DNA from: Salinarimonas rosea DSM 21201
Lineage (GTDB): Bacteria > Pseudomonadota > Alphaproteobacteria > Rhizobiales > Beijerinckiaceae
Direction of reading: 5' to 3'
Length of the DNA: 64,000 nucleotides
Assembly (NCBI RefSeq): GCF_000429045.1
Contig: NZ_AUBC01000011.1
Location: 124,001-188,000, forward strand
A model generated the notes under the pieces. That model saw only the letters and a list, made by a program, of their open reading frames with translations. It had not been told where the DNA came from and did not search any database. This document shows, piece after piece, positions 9,416 to 19,036 of the stretch; positions within the stretch are counted from its first letter, which is position 1, and each line of letters opens with the position of its first letter. Made by a program: the position numbers and the translations under genes.

Positions 9416-10981
9416 TCACCGCCGCAGCATCCCGCCCAGCATCCCGCGCACGATCGCCCGCCCCACCGTCGACCCCGTCCGCCCGCCGATGGCGCGGCCG
9501 ATGTCGGCGGCGGCCTGGCCGGCGACGCGGTTCACGACGGTGCGGGTGACTTCCCGGGCGACTCGCTGGCCGGTGGTCAGGCGCCCGCGGCTGCCGCGGC
9601 TGCCGCCGCCGTTCCCGACGCCGAAGAAGCCGCCGAGCGCGTCGAGCAGGCCGCCCTTCTCCTCGGAGATGGTCTCCTCGCGCAGCGCCTCCTCGGCGCG
9701 GCGGGCCAGGATCTCGTAGGCGCTCTCGCGATCCACACTCGTGTCGTAGCGGCCGGCGAGCGGGCTCGTGCGGACGATGCGGTCGCGCTCCGTGTCGGTG
9801 GCGGGGCCGACGCGGGCCATCGGCGGGGCGACGAGGGTGCGCTCGACGACGCGCGGTGCGCCCTTCGCGTCGAGGGTGGAGACCAGCGCCTCGCCGACGC
9901 GCAGCTCGGTGATCGCGGTGGCGACGGCGAAGGTCTCGTTCTGCCGGAAGGTCTCGGCGGCGGCCCGGACCGCACGCTGGTCGCGCGGGGTGAAGGCGCG
10001 CAGCGCGTGCTGGACGCGATTGCCGAGCTGGCCCAGCACCTCGTCGGGCAAGTCGAGCGGATTCTGCGTGACGAAGTAGACGCCGACCCCCTTGGAGCGG
10101 ATGAGGCGTACGACGCGCTCGATCGTGTCGAGCAGGACCTTCGGCGCGTCGTCGAACAGGAGATGCGCCTCGTCGAAGAAGAAGACCAGCACGGGCTTGT
10201 CCGGGTCGCCCACCTCGGGGAGGGTCTCGAACAGCTCGGAGAGCAGCCAGAGCAGGAACGTGGCGTAGAGCCGCGGCGTCGCCATCAGCTCCTCGGCGGC
10301 GAGGAGGTTGATCGTGCCGCGCCCGGTGCGGTCGGTGCGCATCAGGTCGCGGATGTCGAGGGCGGGCTCGCCGAGGAAGGCCTCGCCGCCCTGGTTCTCC
10401 AGCACGAGGAGCTGGCGCTGGATGGCGCCCACCGAGGCCTTGGAGACGTTGCCGTAGACGGACGACAGCTGCTTGGCGTTCTCCGCGACGAAGGCGAGAA
10501 GCGACCGCAGGTCCTTCAGGTCGAGGAGGAGCAGGCCCTCCTCGTCGGCGAGACGGAAGGCGATGTTGAGCACGCCCTCCTGCGTGTCGTTGAGGTCGAG
10601 GAGGCGCGACAGCAGGAGCGGCCCGATCTCGGAGACCGTGGCGCGGATCGGGTGGCCCTTCCTGCCGAACAGGTCCCAGAACACCACCGGGTAATCGTCG
10701 GGCGCGTAGGGGATCCCGATCTCGGCGGCGCGCTCGACGAAGGGCTTCTTCGAATCACCGGGCTGGGAGACGCCGGAGAGGTCGCCCTTGATGTCGGCGG
10801 CGAAGACGGGAACGCCGGCGTTGGAGAAGCCCTCGGCGAGCGTCTGCAGCGTCACCGTCTTGCCGGTCCCGGTCGCGCCGGCGACGAGGCCGTGGCGGTT
10901 GGCGCGGCGCAGGAGGAGGGTCTCCTCCGCGAGCCCGTCGTCGCGGCGGCTTTTGCCGATCAGGATGCTGTCGTCGCTCAC
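9416..10981 (-). CDS. HerA-like ATPase, DUF853 family
   Basis: 521 residues from a GTG at 10981 with a GGGGGCGAG ribosome site; the frame is open to 11053. Walker A is [14 protein letters not shown] near residue 34, and Walker B is [13 protein letters not shown] near residue 258. The arrangement is that of the DUF853/YjgR family, related to HerA/FtsK pumping ATPases. The C-terminus is rich in Gly, Arg and Val and ends GMLGGMLRR. The biological role of the family is poorly known; a DNA-processing role is only inferred. Confidence 0.87.
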   Translation of the reverse strand: MSDDSILIGKSRRDDGLAEETLLLRRANRHGLVAGATGTGKTVTLQTLAEGFSNAGVPVFAADIKGDLSGVSQPGDSKKPFVERAAEIGIPYAPDDYPVVFWDLFGRKGHPIRATVSEIGPLLLSRLLDLNDTQEGVLNIAFRLADEEGLLLLDLKDLRSLLAFVAENAKQLSSVYGNVSKASVGAIQRQLLVLENQGGEAFLGEPALDIRDLMRTDRTGRGTINLLAAEELMATPRLYATFLLWLLSELFETLPEVGDPDKPVLVFFFDEAHLLFDDAPKVLLDTIERVVRLIRSKGVGVYFVTQNPLDLPDEVLGQLGNRVQHALRAFTPRDQRAVRAAAETFRQNETFAVATAITELRVGEALVSTLDAKGAPRVVERTLVAPPMARVGPATDTERDRIVRTSPLAGRYDTSVDRESAYEILARRAEEALREETISEEKGGLLDALGGFFGVGNGGGSRGSRGRLTTGQRVAREVTRTVVNRVAGQAAADIGRAIGGRTGSTVGRAIVRGMLGGMLRR

Positions 10982-11149
10982 CTCGCCCCCCGGCGTGTCG
11001 TTGTCCGAGGCGGCATTCTGGCGTGCGGGGGCCGCTCGTGCCAGCCCGGGCACGCACGAAATCGGCCGGGGCTCGCGCTCCGGCCGTCGCGGGGGTCGCA
11101 GCGTGGTGCCGGGAGCCGTCGGCGCCCGCTGCTGCGCTCGCGTGCGGGC

Positions 11150-11329
11150 TCACTTGCCCCGCAGCGTGTCCTTGATGCTGCCGACCGTGTTCTGGGCCTT
11201 GCCCTCGGCCTGCTGCGAGCGGCCCTCGGCCTGGGTCTTCTGGTCTCCGGTGAGCTTGCCGGCGGCTTCCTTCGCCTTGCCGGCCATGTTCTTGGCGGAG
11301 CCCTCGGTGCGGTCCTTGTCGACGGCCAT
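11150..11329 (-). CDS. CsbD family stress protein
   Basis: 59 residues from the ATG at 11329, with GAGGAGAC upstream. The sequence is hydrophilic and rich in Lys, Ala, Gly and Gln, with the CsbD pattern EGSAKNMAGKAKEAAGKLTG followed by a shorter second repeat. CsbD-like proteins are abundant in general stress responses and are natively unfolded; no biochemical function is established. Confidence 0.88.
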   Translation of the reverse strand: MAVDKDRTEGSAKNMAGKAKEAAGKLTGDQKTQAEGRSQQAEGKAQNTVGSIKDTLRGK

Positions 11330-11499
11330 GTGCGTCTCCTCTGGTCGGTGGGGATGCTCGCGTCTGGATGCTCGCGTGCCCGGCGAACCCCCGGGCGGTC
11401 GGGGAGTTCCCCAGGCCTTGCGCATCGCCGGCGGCTCTGCGACCCATATCCTCACGACGAGCCCGCGACGCGGCCGGCGCCGACACGGAGACAAGGACC

Positions 11500-11886
11500 A
11501 TGGACGACCTCATCGCCCGCATCACCGCGAAGACCGGGCTCGACCCGGAGACTGCCCGCAAGGCGGTGGGCATCATCCTCGCGTTCCTGCGCAAGGAGGG
11601 GCCGGAGAAGGAAGTGAACACGCTGATCGGCGCCATGCCCGCGGCGGAGCAGGCGATGGCCGACGGCGAGGCGGCGTCCGGCGCCGGCGGGCTGATGGGC
11701 TCCATCGGCGGCATGATGGGCGGCGGCGTGATGCAGCTCGGCGGCAAGCTGATGCAGATCGGCGTCGACATGGGCCAGATGCAGCCGCTCGGCCGCGAGC
11801 TCTTCGCCTACGGCCGCGAGAAGGTGGGCGAGGATACGCTCGGGCCCATCGTGGGATCGATCCCGGGGCTCCAGCAGTTCGTATGA
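11500..11886 (+). CDS. small helical protein, DUF2267/DUF2780-like
   Basis: 128 residues from the ATG at 11500. The first 50 residues (MDDLIARITAKTGLDPETAR...) are helical with a DxxxA pattern resembling DUF2267/DUF2780-type proteins. A Gly/Met-rich segment (about 62-88, GGLMGSIGGMMGGGVMQLGG) follows, then a helical tail. No signal peptide or catalytic motif is seen. It is divergent from csbD across 170 bp. Family assignment is tentative. Confidence 0.6.
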   Translation: MDDLIARITAKTGLDPETARKAVGIILAFLRKEGPEKEVNTLIGAMPAAEQAMADGEAASGAGGLMGSIGGMMGGGVMQLGGKLMQIGVDMGQMQPLGRELFAYGREKVGEDTLGPIVGSIPGLQQFV

Positions 11887-12098
11887 GCCGGCGGCGTGGC
11901 GGTGCACCCGTGGGGTGCCCGTCGCGTGCGACACGGATGCGATGGTCCGCCCCTGGCGAACCGGGCAGGGGGACTATACATTGATGCTCGAACGCGCTTT
12001 CATCGACCTCGGGCGCGTCGCCCGAGCGGGGCGTCCGGTCCAGCAAGAGAATGGATGACCCGGCTGTCATGGTTCGGTGGGACTTCGAAAGGGGAAGC

Positions 12099-12485
12099 GT
12101 GAGCGGCGCGCCGCGAGGCGGGCCGTCCGGCGTCGGGCATCCGGCCGTCGCTTCCGACCCCGACGGGGGAGGCGGCAGCGGCGGGGGCCGTTCGGGCACG
12201 GCGATCATCACGCGTACGAAGCCGCGCACGAAGAAACCGAATTTGTATCGCGTGCTGTTGTTGAACGACGACTACACGCCGATGGAGTTCGTCATCCACG
12301 TCCTCGAGCGGTTCTTCCACAAGTCGCGAGAGGACGCCACGCGCATCATGCTGCACGTCCATCACAACGGCGTGGGGGAATGCGGCGTCTTCACCTACGA
12401 GGTGGCGGAGACGAAGGTGACGCAGGTGATGGATTTCGCCCGCAAGCACCAGCATCCGCTGCAATGCGTCATGGAGAAGAAGTGA
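12099..12485 (+). CDS. clpS: ATP-dependent Clp protease adaptor ClpS
   Basis: 128 residues from the GTG at 12099, preceded by AAAGGGGAAGC; in-frame ATGs at 12051 and 12069 are alternatives. After a Gly-rich tail and [20 protein letters not shown] comes the ClpS core: [17 protein letters not shown], then [15 protein letters not shown] and a C-terminal [19 protein letters not shown]. The Asn-Asp pair and His contact N-end-rule substrates. ClpS delivers N-degron substrates to ClpA, encoded 32 bp downstream. Confidence 0.95.
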   Translation: MSGAPRGGPSGVGHPAVASDPDGGGGSGGGRSGTAIITRTKPRTKKPNLYRVLLLNDDYTPMEFVIHVLERFFHKSREDATRIMLHVHHNGVGECGVFTYEVAETKVTQVMDFARKHQHPLQCVMEKK

Positions 12486-12517
12486 GCCTTTCCCTCACGA
12501 ACTCGTAGAGGCCAGCC

Positions 12518-14992
12518 TTGCCGAGCTTTTCTCGCTCTCTCGAACAAGCCCTCCACCGGGCTCTCGCCCTCGCCGGCGAGAGGCGTCACGAATACGCGAC
12601 GCTGGAGCATCTCCTCCTCGCGCTGGTCGACGACCAGGACGCGGCCGCGGTGATGCGGGCGTGCAACGTCGACATCGAGGCGCTCAGGCGCAACCTCGTC
12701 GAGTACGTGGACAACGAGCTGGCGAACCTCGTCGCCGACCACCGGGCGGACGCCAAGCCGACCGCCGGCTTCCAGCGCGTGATCCAACGCGCGGTGATCC
12801 ACGTCCAGTCCTCGGGCCGCGAGGAGGTGACGGGGGCGAACGTGCTCGTGGCGATCTTCGCCGAGCGCGAGAGCCATGCCGCGTACTTCCTGCAGGAGCA
12901 GGACATGACGCGCTACGACGCGGTCAACTACATCTCGCACGGGATCGCCAAGCGCCCCGGCGCCACCGAGGCGCGCCCGCCCCGCGGTGCGGAGGAGGAG
13001 AGCGGCGAGCGTCCCTCCGGCGACGAGGGCGACACGCGCGGCAAGAAGAAGGGCGACGCCTTGGACGCCTATTGCGTGAACCTCAACAAGAAGGCGCGCG
13101 AGGGCAAGATCGACCCCTTGATCGGCCGCGAGCCCGAGGTGCAGCGCACGATCCAGGTGCTCTGCCGCCGCCAGAAGAACAACCCGCTCCTCGTCGGCGA
13201 TCCCGGCGTGGGCAAGACCGCGATCGCGGAAGGGCTCGCGCGCAAGATCAACGAGGGTCGCGTGCCCGACGTCCTCGCCGACGCGACCGTGTTCGCGCTC
13301 GACATGGGCGCGCTGCTCGCCGGTACGCGCTACCGCGGCGACTTCGAGGAGCGCCTCAAGCAGGTCGTCAAGGAGATCGAGAACCATCCCAAGGCGATCA
13401 TGTTCATCGACGAGATCCACACGGTGATCGGCGCCGGTGCGACCTCGGGCGGCGCGATGGACGCCTCGAACCTCTTGAAGCCGGCGCTCGCGGCCGGCTC
13501 CTTGCGCTGCATCGGCTCGACGACCTACAAGGAGTACCGCCAGTACTTCGAGAAGGACCGCGCGCTGGTGCGCCGCTTCCAGAAGATCGACGTCAACGAG
13601 CCGTCGGTCGCGGACACGATCGAGATCATCAAGGGCCTCAAGCCCTACTACGAGACGTTCCACAAGCTGCGCTACTCGAACGACGCGATCAAGGCGGCGG
13701 TCGAGCTCTCCGCCCGCTACATCCACGACCGCAAGCTGCCCGACAAGGCGATCGACGTGATCGACGAGACGGGCGCCTCGCAGATGCTGCTGGCCGAGTC
13801 GAAGCGCAAGAAGACGATCGGCGTGAAGGAGATCGAGACGACGATCGCCTCGATGGCCCGCATCCCGCCCAAGACCGTCTCGAAGGACGACGCCGAGGTG
13901 CTCGCCAACCTCGAGAGCGGGCTCAAGACCGTGGTCTACGGGCAGGACGCGGCGATCGGGGCGCTCACGTCGGCGATCAAGCTCGCCCGCGCGGGCCTGC
14001 GCGAGCCGGAGAAGCCGATCGGCAACTACCTGTTCGCCGGCCCGACCGGCGTCGGCAAGACGGAGGTGGCGCGCCAGCTGTCGAAGTCGCTCGGCGTCGA
14101 GCTCCTGCGCTTCGACATGTCGGAATACATGGAGCGCCACACGGTCAGCCGCCTGATCGGCGCGCCTCCGGGCTATGTCGGGTTCGACCAGGGCGGGCTG
14201 CTCACCGACGGCGTCGACCAGCATCCGCATTGCGTGCTGCTGCTCGACGAGATCGAGAAGGCGCATCCGGACCTGTTCAACATCCTGCTCCAGATCATGG
14301 ATCACGGGAAGCTGACGGACCACAACGGCAAGCACGTCGACTTCCGCAACGTGATCCTGATCATGACCACGAACGCCGGCGCGGCGGACCTCGCCAAGGC
14401 GGCCTTCGGCTTCACCCGCCAGAAGCGGGTGGGCGACGACCAGGAGGCGATCAACAAGCTGTTCGCCCCCGAGTTCAGGAACCGGCTGGACGCGATCATC
14501 TCCTTCGGCAACCTGCCGCGCGAGGTGATCTTCAAGGTCGTGGACAAGTTCGTCCTCCAGCTCGAGGCGCAGCTCGCCGATCGCAACGTCACGATCTCGC
14601 TGTCGGACGCGGCGCGCGACTGGCTCGTCGAGCACGGCTACGACGAGACGATGGGCGCGCGCCCGATGGGCCGGCTGATCCAGTCCTCGATCAAGACGCC
14701 GCTCGCGGACGAGGTGCTGTTCGGGCGCCTGAAGGACGGCGGCTCGGTGGAGGTGATCGTGGAGAAGGACGTCGACGGGCTCGACAAGCTCGGCTTCTCC
14801 TTCGCACCCGCACCGGCGAAGCCCACCAAGGTCAAGCTCGAGAAGCCGACCGATCCGCCCAAGAAGGCCAAGCGCAAGCCGCGCGCCGCCAAGAAGCCCA
14901 CGCCGAAGAAGCCCGGTGACGGGCCCGACGGCGGCGGCAACGGCGGGGGCGGCGTGCGCACCGTACCGAAGGTGCCGCTGGTGCGCGCATGA
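12518..14992 (+). CDS. clpA: ATP-dependent Clp protease ATP-binding subunit ClpA
   Basis: 824 residues from a TTG start. Domains are a double Clp-N repeat (1-145), AAA-1 with Walker [16 protein letters not shown] near residue 228 and Walker [15 protein letters not shown] near 295, and AAA-2 with [14 protein letters not shown] near 508. The IGL-type loop for ClpP docking is not obvious by eye. The C-terminus carries an extra Lys/Pro-rich tail of about 60 residues ([20 protein letters not shown] onward) absent from E. coli ClpA. It unfolds substrates for ClpP and forms an operon with clpS and the next gene. Confidence 0.95.
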   Translation: MPSFSRSLEQALHRALALAGERRHEYATLEHLLLALVDDQDAAAVMRACNVDIEALRRNLVEYVDNELANLVADHRADAKPTAGFQRVIQRAVIHVQSSGREEVTGANVLVAIFAERESHAAYFLQEQDMTRYDAVNYISHGIAKRPGATEARPPRGAEEESGERPSGDEGDTRGKKKGDALDAYCVNLNKKAREGKIDPLIGREPEVQRTIQVLCRRQKNNPLLVGDPGVGKTAIAEGLARKINEGRVPDVLADATVFALDMGALLAGTRYRGDFEERLKQVVKEIENHPKAIMFIDEIHTVIGAGATSGGAMDASNLLKPALAAGSLRCIGSTTYKEYRQYFEKDRALVRRFQKIDVNEPSVADTIEIIKGLKPYYETFHKLRYSNDAIKAAVELSARYIHDRKLPDKAIDVIDETGASQMLLAESKRKKTIGVKEIETTIASMARIPPKTVSKDDAEVLANLESGLKTVVYGQDAAIGALTSAIKLARAGLREPEKPIGNYLFAGPTGVGKTEVARQLSKSLGVELLRFDMSEYMERHTVSRLIGAPPGYVGFDQGGLLTDGVDQHPHCVLLLDEIEKAHPDLFNILLQIMDHGKLTDHNGKHVDFRNVILIMTTNAGAADLAKAAFGFTRQKRVGDDQEAINKLFAPEFRNRLDAIISFGNLPREVIFKVVDKFVLQLEAQLADRNVTISLSDAARDWLVEHGYDETMGARPMGRLIQSSIKTPLADEVLFGRLKDGGSVEVIVEKDVDGLDKLGFSFAPAPAKPTKVKLEKPTDPPKKAKRKPRAAKKPTPKKPGDGPDGGGNGGGGVRTVPKVPLVRA

Positions 14993-15843
14993 CGCAACGC
15001 GATCTCGACGAGGCGGTGGCGCGGCTGCGCGCCGCCTCGTTGCGCAACGACCCGGCTGCGGCCGACCTCGCTCCCGATCTCGGCCCGCCGCGCGGGCGCC
15101 CGGAGGCGGCGGGGCAGGGGCCGCTCGATCCCGACATCGTCGACGCCCATGCGCACGTGGTCGACGGCCACGGCCCCGCGCCGGTGTCGTCCATGCCCAT
15201 CGGCGGCGCCGTGCCGCCGCCCGCGGCCTTCGTGCAGCCGCTGCCGCAGCCGCCGGCGGGGGCGCCCGCCGAGGCGACCCCGGCGCGCGCGCCGCAAGAG
15301 GGCGTGGGGCAGGCGGCGTCCGCGCAGGCTCGTCAGCGGCCGGCCGCGCGCGAGAACGCCGCGCCGGCGCCGGTGCTCGATCCGGAGGATCGTCGGGCGC
15401 CGCGCGGCCAGCCACGCGAGGACGACGCCGCGGTCGTCGGCGACGACGCTCCCTCGTCCGGCCTCGCGGCGCGCCTGCCGAGCTTCCTGAGGGCGCGAAG
15501 CGGGGCCGCAGCGCAGACGCTGGTCGAGCCGCGGCGGCGCCCCCCCCGGGCGCACGGCGAGGCGGCGGCGCACGGCGGGTCGGAGACGGTCCGGCCGGAT
15601 GCCCCGCCGCGCCCGCGCGCGCGCCAGCGAACGACGGTGCGGCCCGCGCCGCGCACGGCCAAGGAGCAGCGCTGGGAACGGCGCCGGCGCCGGCACCTGC
15701 TCGAGGAGATCCTCGGCTGGGTGCTCGTTCCGGTGATCCTGGTGGCGCTCTACTGGGCCGTGGTGTGGGGCCTGTCGCTGTTCGGGCTCAGCCTCGACGA
15801 CGTGGTCGAGGGCCTGCGCGAGGCCTGGGGCGCGCTGCAGTAG
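14989..15843 (+). CDS. hypothetical protein, disordered with C-terminal membrane helix
   Basis: 284 residues. Its ATG overlaps the clpA stop (ATGA), so translation is probably coupled. Residues 1-215 are Ala/Pro/Arg-rich and look disordered; a basic stretch (EQRWERRRRRHLLEE) precedes one strong membrane helix near 240-265 (VLVPVILVALYWAVVWGLSL). The tail-anchored layout with the bulk in the cytosol is inferred. I do not recognise a family. Confidence 0.6.
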   Translation: MTQRDLDEAVARLRAASLRNDPAAADLAPDLGPPRGRPEAAGQGPLDPDIVDAHAHVVDGHGPAPVSSMPIGGAVPPPAAFVQPLPQPPAGAPAEATPARAPQEGVGQAASAQARQRPAARENAAPAPVLDPEDRRAPRGQPREDDAAVVGDDAPSSGLAARLPSFLRARSGAAAQTLVEPRRRPPRAHGEAAAHGGSETVRPDAPPRPRARQRTTVRPAPRTAKEQRWERRRRRHLLEEILGWVLVPVILVALYWAVVWGLSLFGLSLDDVVEGLREAWGALQ

Positions 15844-15924
15844 GAGCCGCGGGGCCGATCGCCGGGCGTCGGGGAGGAGCGGGCCGACCGGCTCCCCGGC
15901 GCAGCGCTTCTCTCCGCCCGGGAG

Positions 15925-16353
15925 CTACGAAAGGCGCGCGCGAATCCGCGCCGCGAGCCCTGCGATCACGTCCTGATCCGCCATCTCGCCCGTGTGCGGG
16001 CGCAACGGCACGCCCTCGAAGCGGGGAATCACGTGGACGTGCAGATGGAAAACCACCTGCCCGCCGGCGGTCTCGTTGAATTGCTGCACGGTGACGCCGT
16101 CCGCCCCGAGCGCGCTCATCGCCGCGCGGGCGACCTTCTGCGCGGTCGCCATCACCGCGGCGAGCGCCTCGGGCGGCGCGTCGAGCAGGTTGCGGCAGGG
16201 CACCTTGGGCACGACGAGCACGTGCCCGTCGCCGCGCGGCATGATGTCCATGAAGGCGAGCGTGGTCTCGTCCTCCCAGACCCGGTGCGCCGGCATCTCG
16301 CCCCGCAGGATCTTGGCGAAGACGTTGCTGGGATCGTAGGCGGTCTCGGGCAT
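15925..16353 (-). CDS. HIT family protein (histidine-triad nucleotide hydrolase)
   Basis: 142 residues. The catalytic triad is HLHVHVIPRF with His103, His105 and His107. The N-terminus has NVFAKILRGEMPAHRVWEDE and the nucleotide-binding MPRGDGHVLVVPK. HIT proteins of this HINT-like branch hydrolyse AMP-lysine or AMP-NH2-type conjugates; the physiological substrate is unknown. It is followed at 85 bp by the COG3146 gene on the same strand. Confidence 0.92.
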   Translation of the reverse strand: MPETAYDPSNVFAKILRGEMPAHRVWEDETTLAFMDIMPRGDGHVLVVPKVPCRNLLDAPPEALAAVMATAQKVARAAMSALGADGVTVQQFNETAGGQVVFHLHVHVIPRFEGVPLRPHTGEMADQDVIAGLAARIRARLS

Positions 16354-16438
16354 GCAGGGCCTCCTCGCGTCGCTGGCGCGCTCGGAGGAGACGACGGGGC
16401 GGCGCCGTGGTCAAGCCGTGAGCGAATGCGATCGCCGT

Positions 16439-17620
16439 TCAGTCCCCGGCGCGCTTGAAGGGGAGGGCGGCCTCGAGCTCCGCACCGATCCCGTTCACGA
16501 AGGACCGCTCCTCCTCCAGGTAGTGCGCGACCGCGCGCTCCAGGCCGCGATCGGCGATGAGGTGGGCGCTGTGCGTCGCCACCGGGCGGTAGCCGCGAAG
16601 GAGCTTGTGCTCGCCCTGCGCTCCCGCCTCGACGCGCTTCAGCCCGTTCGCGATGGCGAAGTCGATCGCCTGGTAGTAGCAGACCTCGAAATGCAGGAAC
16701 GGGTGATCCTCCACGCAGCCCCAGTTGCGGCCGTAGAGCGTCTCGTCGCCGACGAAGTTGATCGCGCCGGCGATGTGGCGGCCGTCGCGACGAGCGAGGA
16801 TCAGCAGGACCCGCTCGCCGAGCCGCTCGCCGACGCTGGTGAAGAAGCGGCGGTTGAGGTAGGGGCGGCCCCACTTGCGCGAGCCGGTGTCCTCGTAGAA
16901 CGCGTAGAACGCATCCCAATGCGCTTGCGTGATGGCGGCGCCGCGCACCCAGTCGATCTCGATGCCCGCTGCGAGCGCGTCCCGGCGCTCGCGGCGGATG
17001 GTCTTGCGCTTGCGCGAGGCCAGCGTCTCCAGGAAGGCGTCGAAGCTCGCGTAGCCGTCGTTCAGCCAGTGGAACTGCTGGTCGATCCGCTGCAGGAAGC
17101 CCTCGGCACCGAGGCGCTCGCTCTGCGCCTTCGGCAGGAAGGTGACGTGGATCGAGGAGGCGTTCGCCTGGGCGCGCAGCGCCTTCAGGCCGGCCACGAG
17201 GATCGCCAGGGCCTCGTCGGCGCGCTCGCCCGGGCGCACCAGGAGGCGGGGGCCGGTCGCGGGCGTGAAGGGAACGCTGACCTGGAGCTTGGGATAGTAG
17301 CGCCCGCCCGCGCGCTCGTAGGCGTCAGCCCAGGCATGGTCGAAGACGTATTCGCCCTGGCTGTGGCTCTTGAGATAGGCGGGGGCGCAGGCCACCAGCC
17401 GTCCCTCCGGGTCCTCCACGAGGACGTGCGCCGGCGCCCAGCCGGTCCGCGGCCCGACGCTGCCGGACTCCTCCAGCGCCGCGAGGAAGGCGTGCGAGAC
17501 GAACGGGCAATGCGGATCGACGCCGAGCGCGGCGGCGTGCGGACCGAGCGCGCAGGCATCCCAATCGGCGTCCGGGACGGCGGCGATCCGGCCGGCGATC
17601 TTGACGACGAGATCCGTCAC
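16439..17620 (-). CDS. GNAT-like protein, COG3146/DUF482 (peptidogalycan biosynthesis type)
   Basis: 393 residues from a GTG at 17620 with AGGAGGG upstream. The COG3146 hallmarks are FLAALEESGSVGPRTGW, PAYLKSHSQGEYVFDHAWAD, KLQVSVPFTPATGPRLLV and GRNWGCVEDHPFLHFEVCYY, across two tandem FemAB/GNAT-type folds. Proteins of this family are annotated as peptidoglycan-related acyltransferases without biochemical proof. The next gene upstream is an MBL-fold hydrolase in the same direction. Confidence 0.85.
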   Translation of the reverse strand: MTDLVVKIAGRIAAVPDADWDACALGPHAAALGVDPHCPFVSHAFLAALEESGSVGPRTGWAPAHVLVEDPEGRLVACAPAYLKSHSQGEYVFDHAWADAYERAGGRYYPKLQVSVPFTPATGPRLLVRPGERADEALAILVAGLKALRAQANASSIHVTFLPKAQSERLGAEGFLQRIDQQFHWLNDGYASFDAFLETLASRKRKTIRRERRDALAAGIEIDWVRGAAITQAHWDAFYAFYEDTGSRKWGRPYLNRRFFTSVGERLGERVLLILARRDGRHIAGAINFVGDETLYGRNWGCVEDHPFLHFEVCYYQAIDFAIANGLKRVEAGAQGEHKLLRGYRPVATHSAHLIADRGLERAVAHYLEEERSFVNGIGAELEAALPFKRAGD

Positions 17621-17696
17621 GAACCCTCCTGCGGGAGACGGCGACGAGGCTGCAAGTAGGTGCGAGGCGCGACACGGCAAGCGCCGACGAGCCGCC

Positions 17697-18608
17697 TCAC
17701 CCCGCCCGCCACCGGCTCTCCAGCCCGGGAGGGCCCTCGCGCGAGGCGAGGCCGCGGGCGTGGAGGTCCTCGAGGTGAGCGAGCACGTTGAGCGCCGCGG
17801 CGGGCTTCAGGGCCGGGGCGAGGCCGCGGTAGACGGTCTCGACGAGGCCGGCGACGGTGTCGTCGCCGGCGCGCAGCCGGGCGAGGATCGACTCCTCGCG
17901 CTGCCGCCGATGGGCGATGATCGCGCGCACGAAACGCCCCGGCTCGGTGACCGGGCCGCCGTGGCCGGGCCAGTAGATCGTCTCGTCCCGCGCCAGGAGC
18001 TTGGACAGCGAGGCCATGTAGGGGCCCATCGCGCCGTCCGGCGGGCCGATGAAGGTGGTCGACCAGGCCATGACGTGGTCGCCGGAGAACAGCGCCCTCT
18101 CCTGGGGCAAGGCGAAGGCGAGGTGGTTCGCGGTGTGGCCCGGGGTCGCGACGGCGTCCAAAGCCCAGCCGGGCCCCTCGACCCGCTCGCCGTCGGCGAG
18201 CACGCGGTCGGGCGCGTAGGCGCGATCGCCGGCGGTCTCCATCGCGTTGGTCTCGCCGGCGGCGAGACCGCGGGAATCGCGGTGGGGGGCGCAGCCGACG
18301 ATGGCCGCGCCGGTGATCTCCCGCAGCGGGGAGGCGCCCGGCGAATGGTCGCGGTGGGTGTGGGTGACGAGGACGTGTGCGATGCGCTCGCCCCGGGTCG
18401 CCGCGAGGATCGCCGCGCGGTGGGCGGGATCGTCCGGGCCGGGGTCGATGATCGCCACCTCGCCCGTGCCGACGACGTAGGTGCAGGTGCCGGTGAAGGT
18501 CACCGGCCCGGCATTGCCGGCGACGATCCGGCGCACGAGCGGGGAGACGCGCACGCAGGCGCCGGCCGGCTGGTCGAACGTCGTGTCGAAGCGCGGGGTC
18601 TCGCTCAT
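17697..18608 (-). CDS. MBL-fold metallo-hydrolase (LACTB2-like)
   Basis: 303 residues. Metal ligands are visible in HTHRDHSPG (HxHxDH), in the GHTANH His near residue 150, and in FSGDHVM and YWPGHGG. A helical winged-helix-like C-terminal domain (about 225-290, with EESILARLRAGDDTVAGLVE) is typical of the LACTB2/glyoxalase-II-like branch. Substrate unknown; LACTB2 itself is a ribonuclease, but transfer of that activity would be guesswork. Confidence 0.88.
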   Translation of the reverse strand: MSETPRFDTTFDQPAGACVRVSPLVRRIVAGNAGPVTFTGTCTYVVGTGEVAIIDPGPDDPAHRAAILAATRGERIAHVLVTHTHRDHSPGASPLREITGAAIVGCAPHRDSRGLAAGETNAMETAGDRAYAPDRVLADGERVEGPGWALDAVATPGHTANHLAFALPQERALFSGDHVMAWSTTFIGPPDGAMGPYMASLSKLLARDETIYWPGHGGPVTEPGRFVRAIIAHRRQREESILARLRAGDDTVAGLVETVYRGLAPALKPAAALNVLAHLEDLHARGLASREGPPGLESRWRAG

Positions 18609-18686
18609 CGGCGGGCTCCGGTCGGGCTCGAATTACGGGAGTCGCGCGGGGGGGAACGGCGAGCGAGGCCGCCCTCGACGCGAAAC

Positions 18687-18710
18687 CGCCGCCGGCGGTG
18701 GCCGGCGGCG
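18687..18710 (-). terminator. perfect 10-bp GC hairpin downstream of a small membrane gene
   Basis: CGCCGCCGGC, a GGTG loop and GCCGGCGGCG form an uninterrupted 10-bp stem. Read on the minus strand it follows the stop at 18774 and is trailed by only three T, so it is at best a weak intrinsic terminator; it may instead stabilise the short transcript's 3' end. Confidence 0.4.
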
Positions 18711-18773
18711 GCGAAACTGGTTGGGGGGATGACCTCTTCTTGTGATTGCCCCGCCGGAGCGCCGGCCAGGATC

Positions 18774-18875
18774 TCAGATGGCTCCGACGACGATGGCGCC
18801 CACGAAAACGAGCGCCGCACAGAAAACCGCGATGTTCAACTTCGGTACGAGATGAAGCTTCGCGTAGCGGCTCAT
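18774..18875 (-). CDS. 33-residue single-span membrane protein
   Basis: From the ATG at 18875, preceded by GGGAGGAT. It begins MSRYAKLHLVPKLN and then has one hydrophobic helix (IAVFCAALVFVGAIVVGAI) to the stop. The ribosome site, a promoter-like pair upstream (18907-18934) and a hairpin downstream support a real small gene. Function unknown; small basic-then-hydrophobic proteins of this kind often modulate larger membrane complexes. Confidence 0.55.
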   Translation of the reverse strand: MSRYAKLHLVPKLNIAVFCAALVFVGAIVVGAI

Positions 18876-18906
18876 GACACATCCTCCCTGCCGAGGGACC
18901 ACAGGT

Positions 18907-18934
18907 AATTTAGCAGGCAACCGGCGTACCGCAA
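18907..18934 (-). promoter_or_regulatory. candidate promoter of the 33-residue membrane protein
   Basis: On the minus strand TTGCGG (18929-18934) and TAAATT (18907-18912) are 16 bp apart, about 35 bp upstream of the start codon at 18875. The local AT content is above background. No other gene would use it. Confidence 0.4.
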
Positions 18935-19036
18935 GCGCCGCCGCGCGCTTTGTCGGGGGGAGCCTCGCCGGAACCTGGTTAATCATCGGTTAAAGCATTG
19001 AAACGGCTGAAATCGCGGCAAATTCTCCGTGTCGAT

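Noticed and set aside
12395-15415. A 1006-codon open frame antisense to clpA
   Set aside because: It has no recognisable motif, and clpA on the other strand is beyond doubt.
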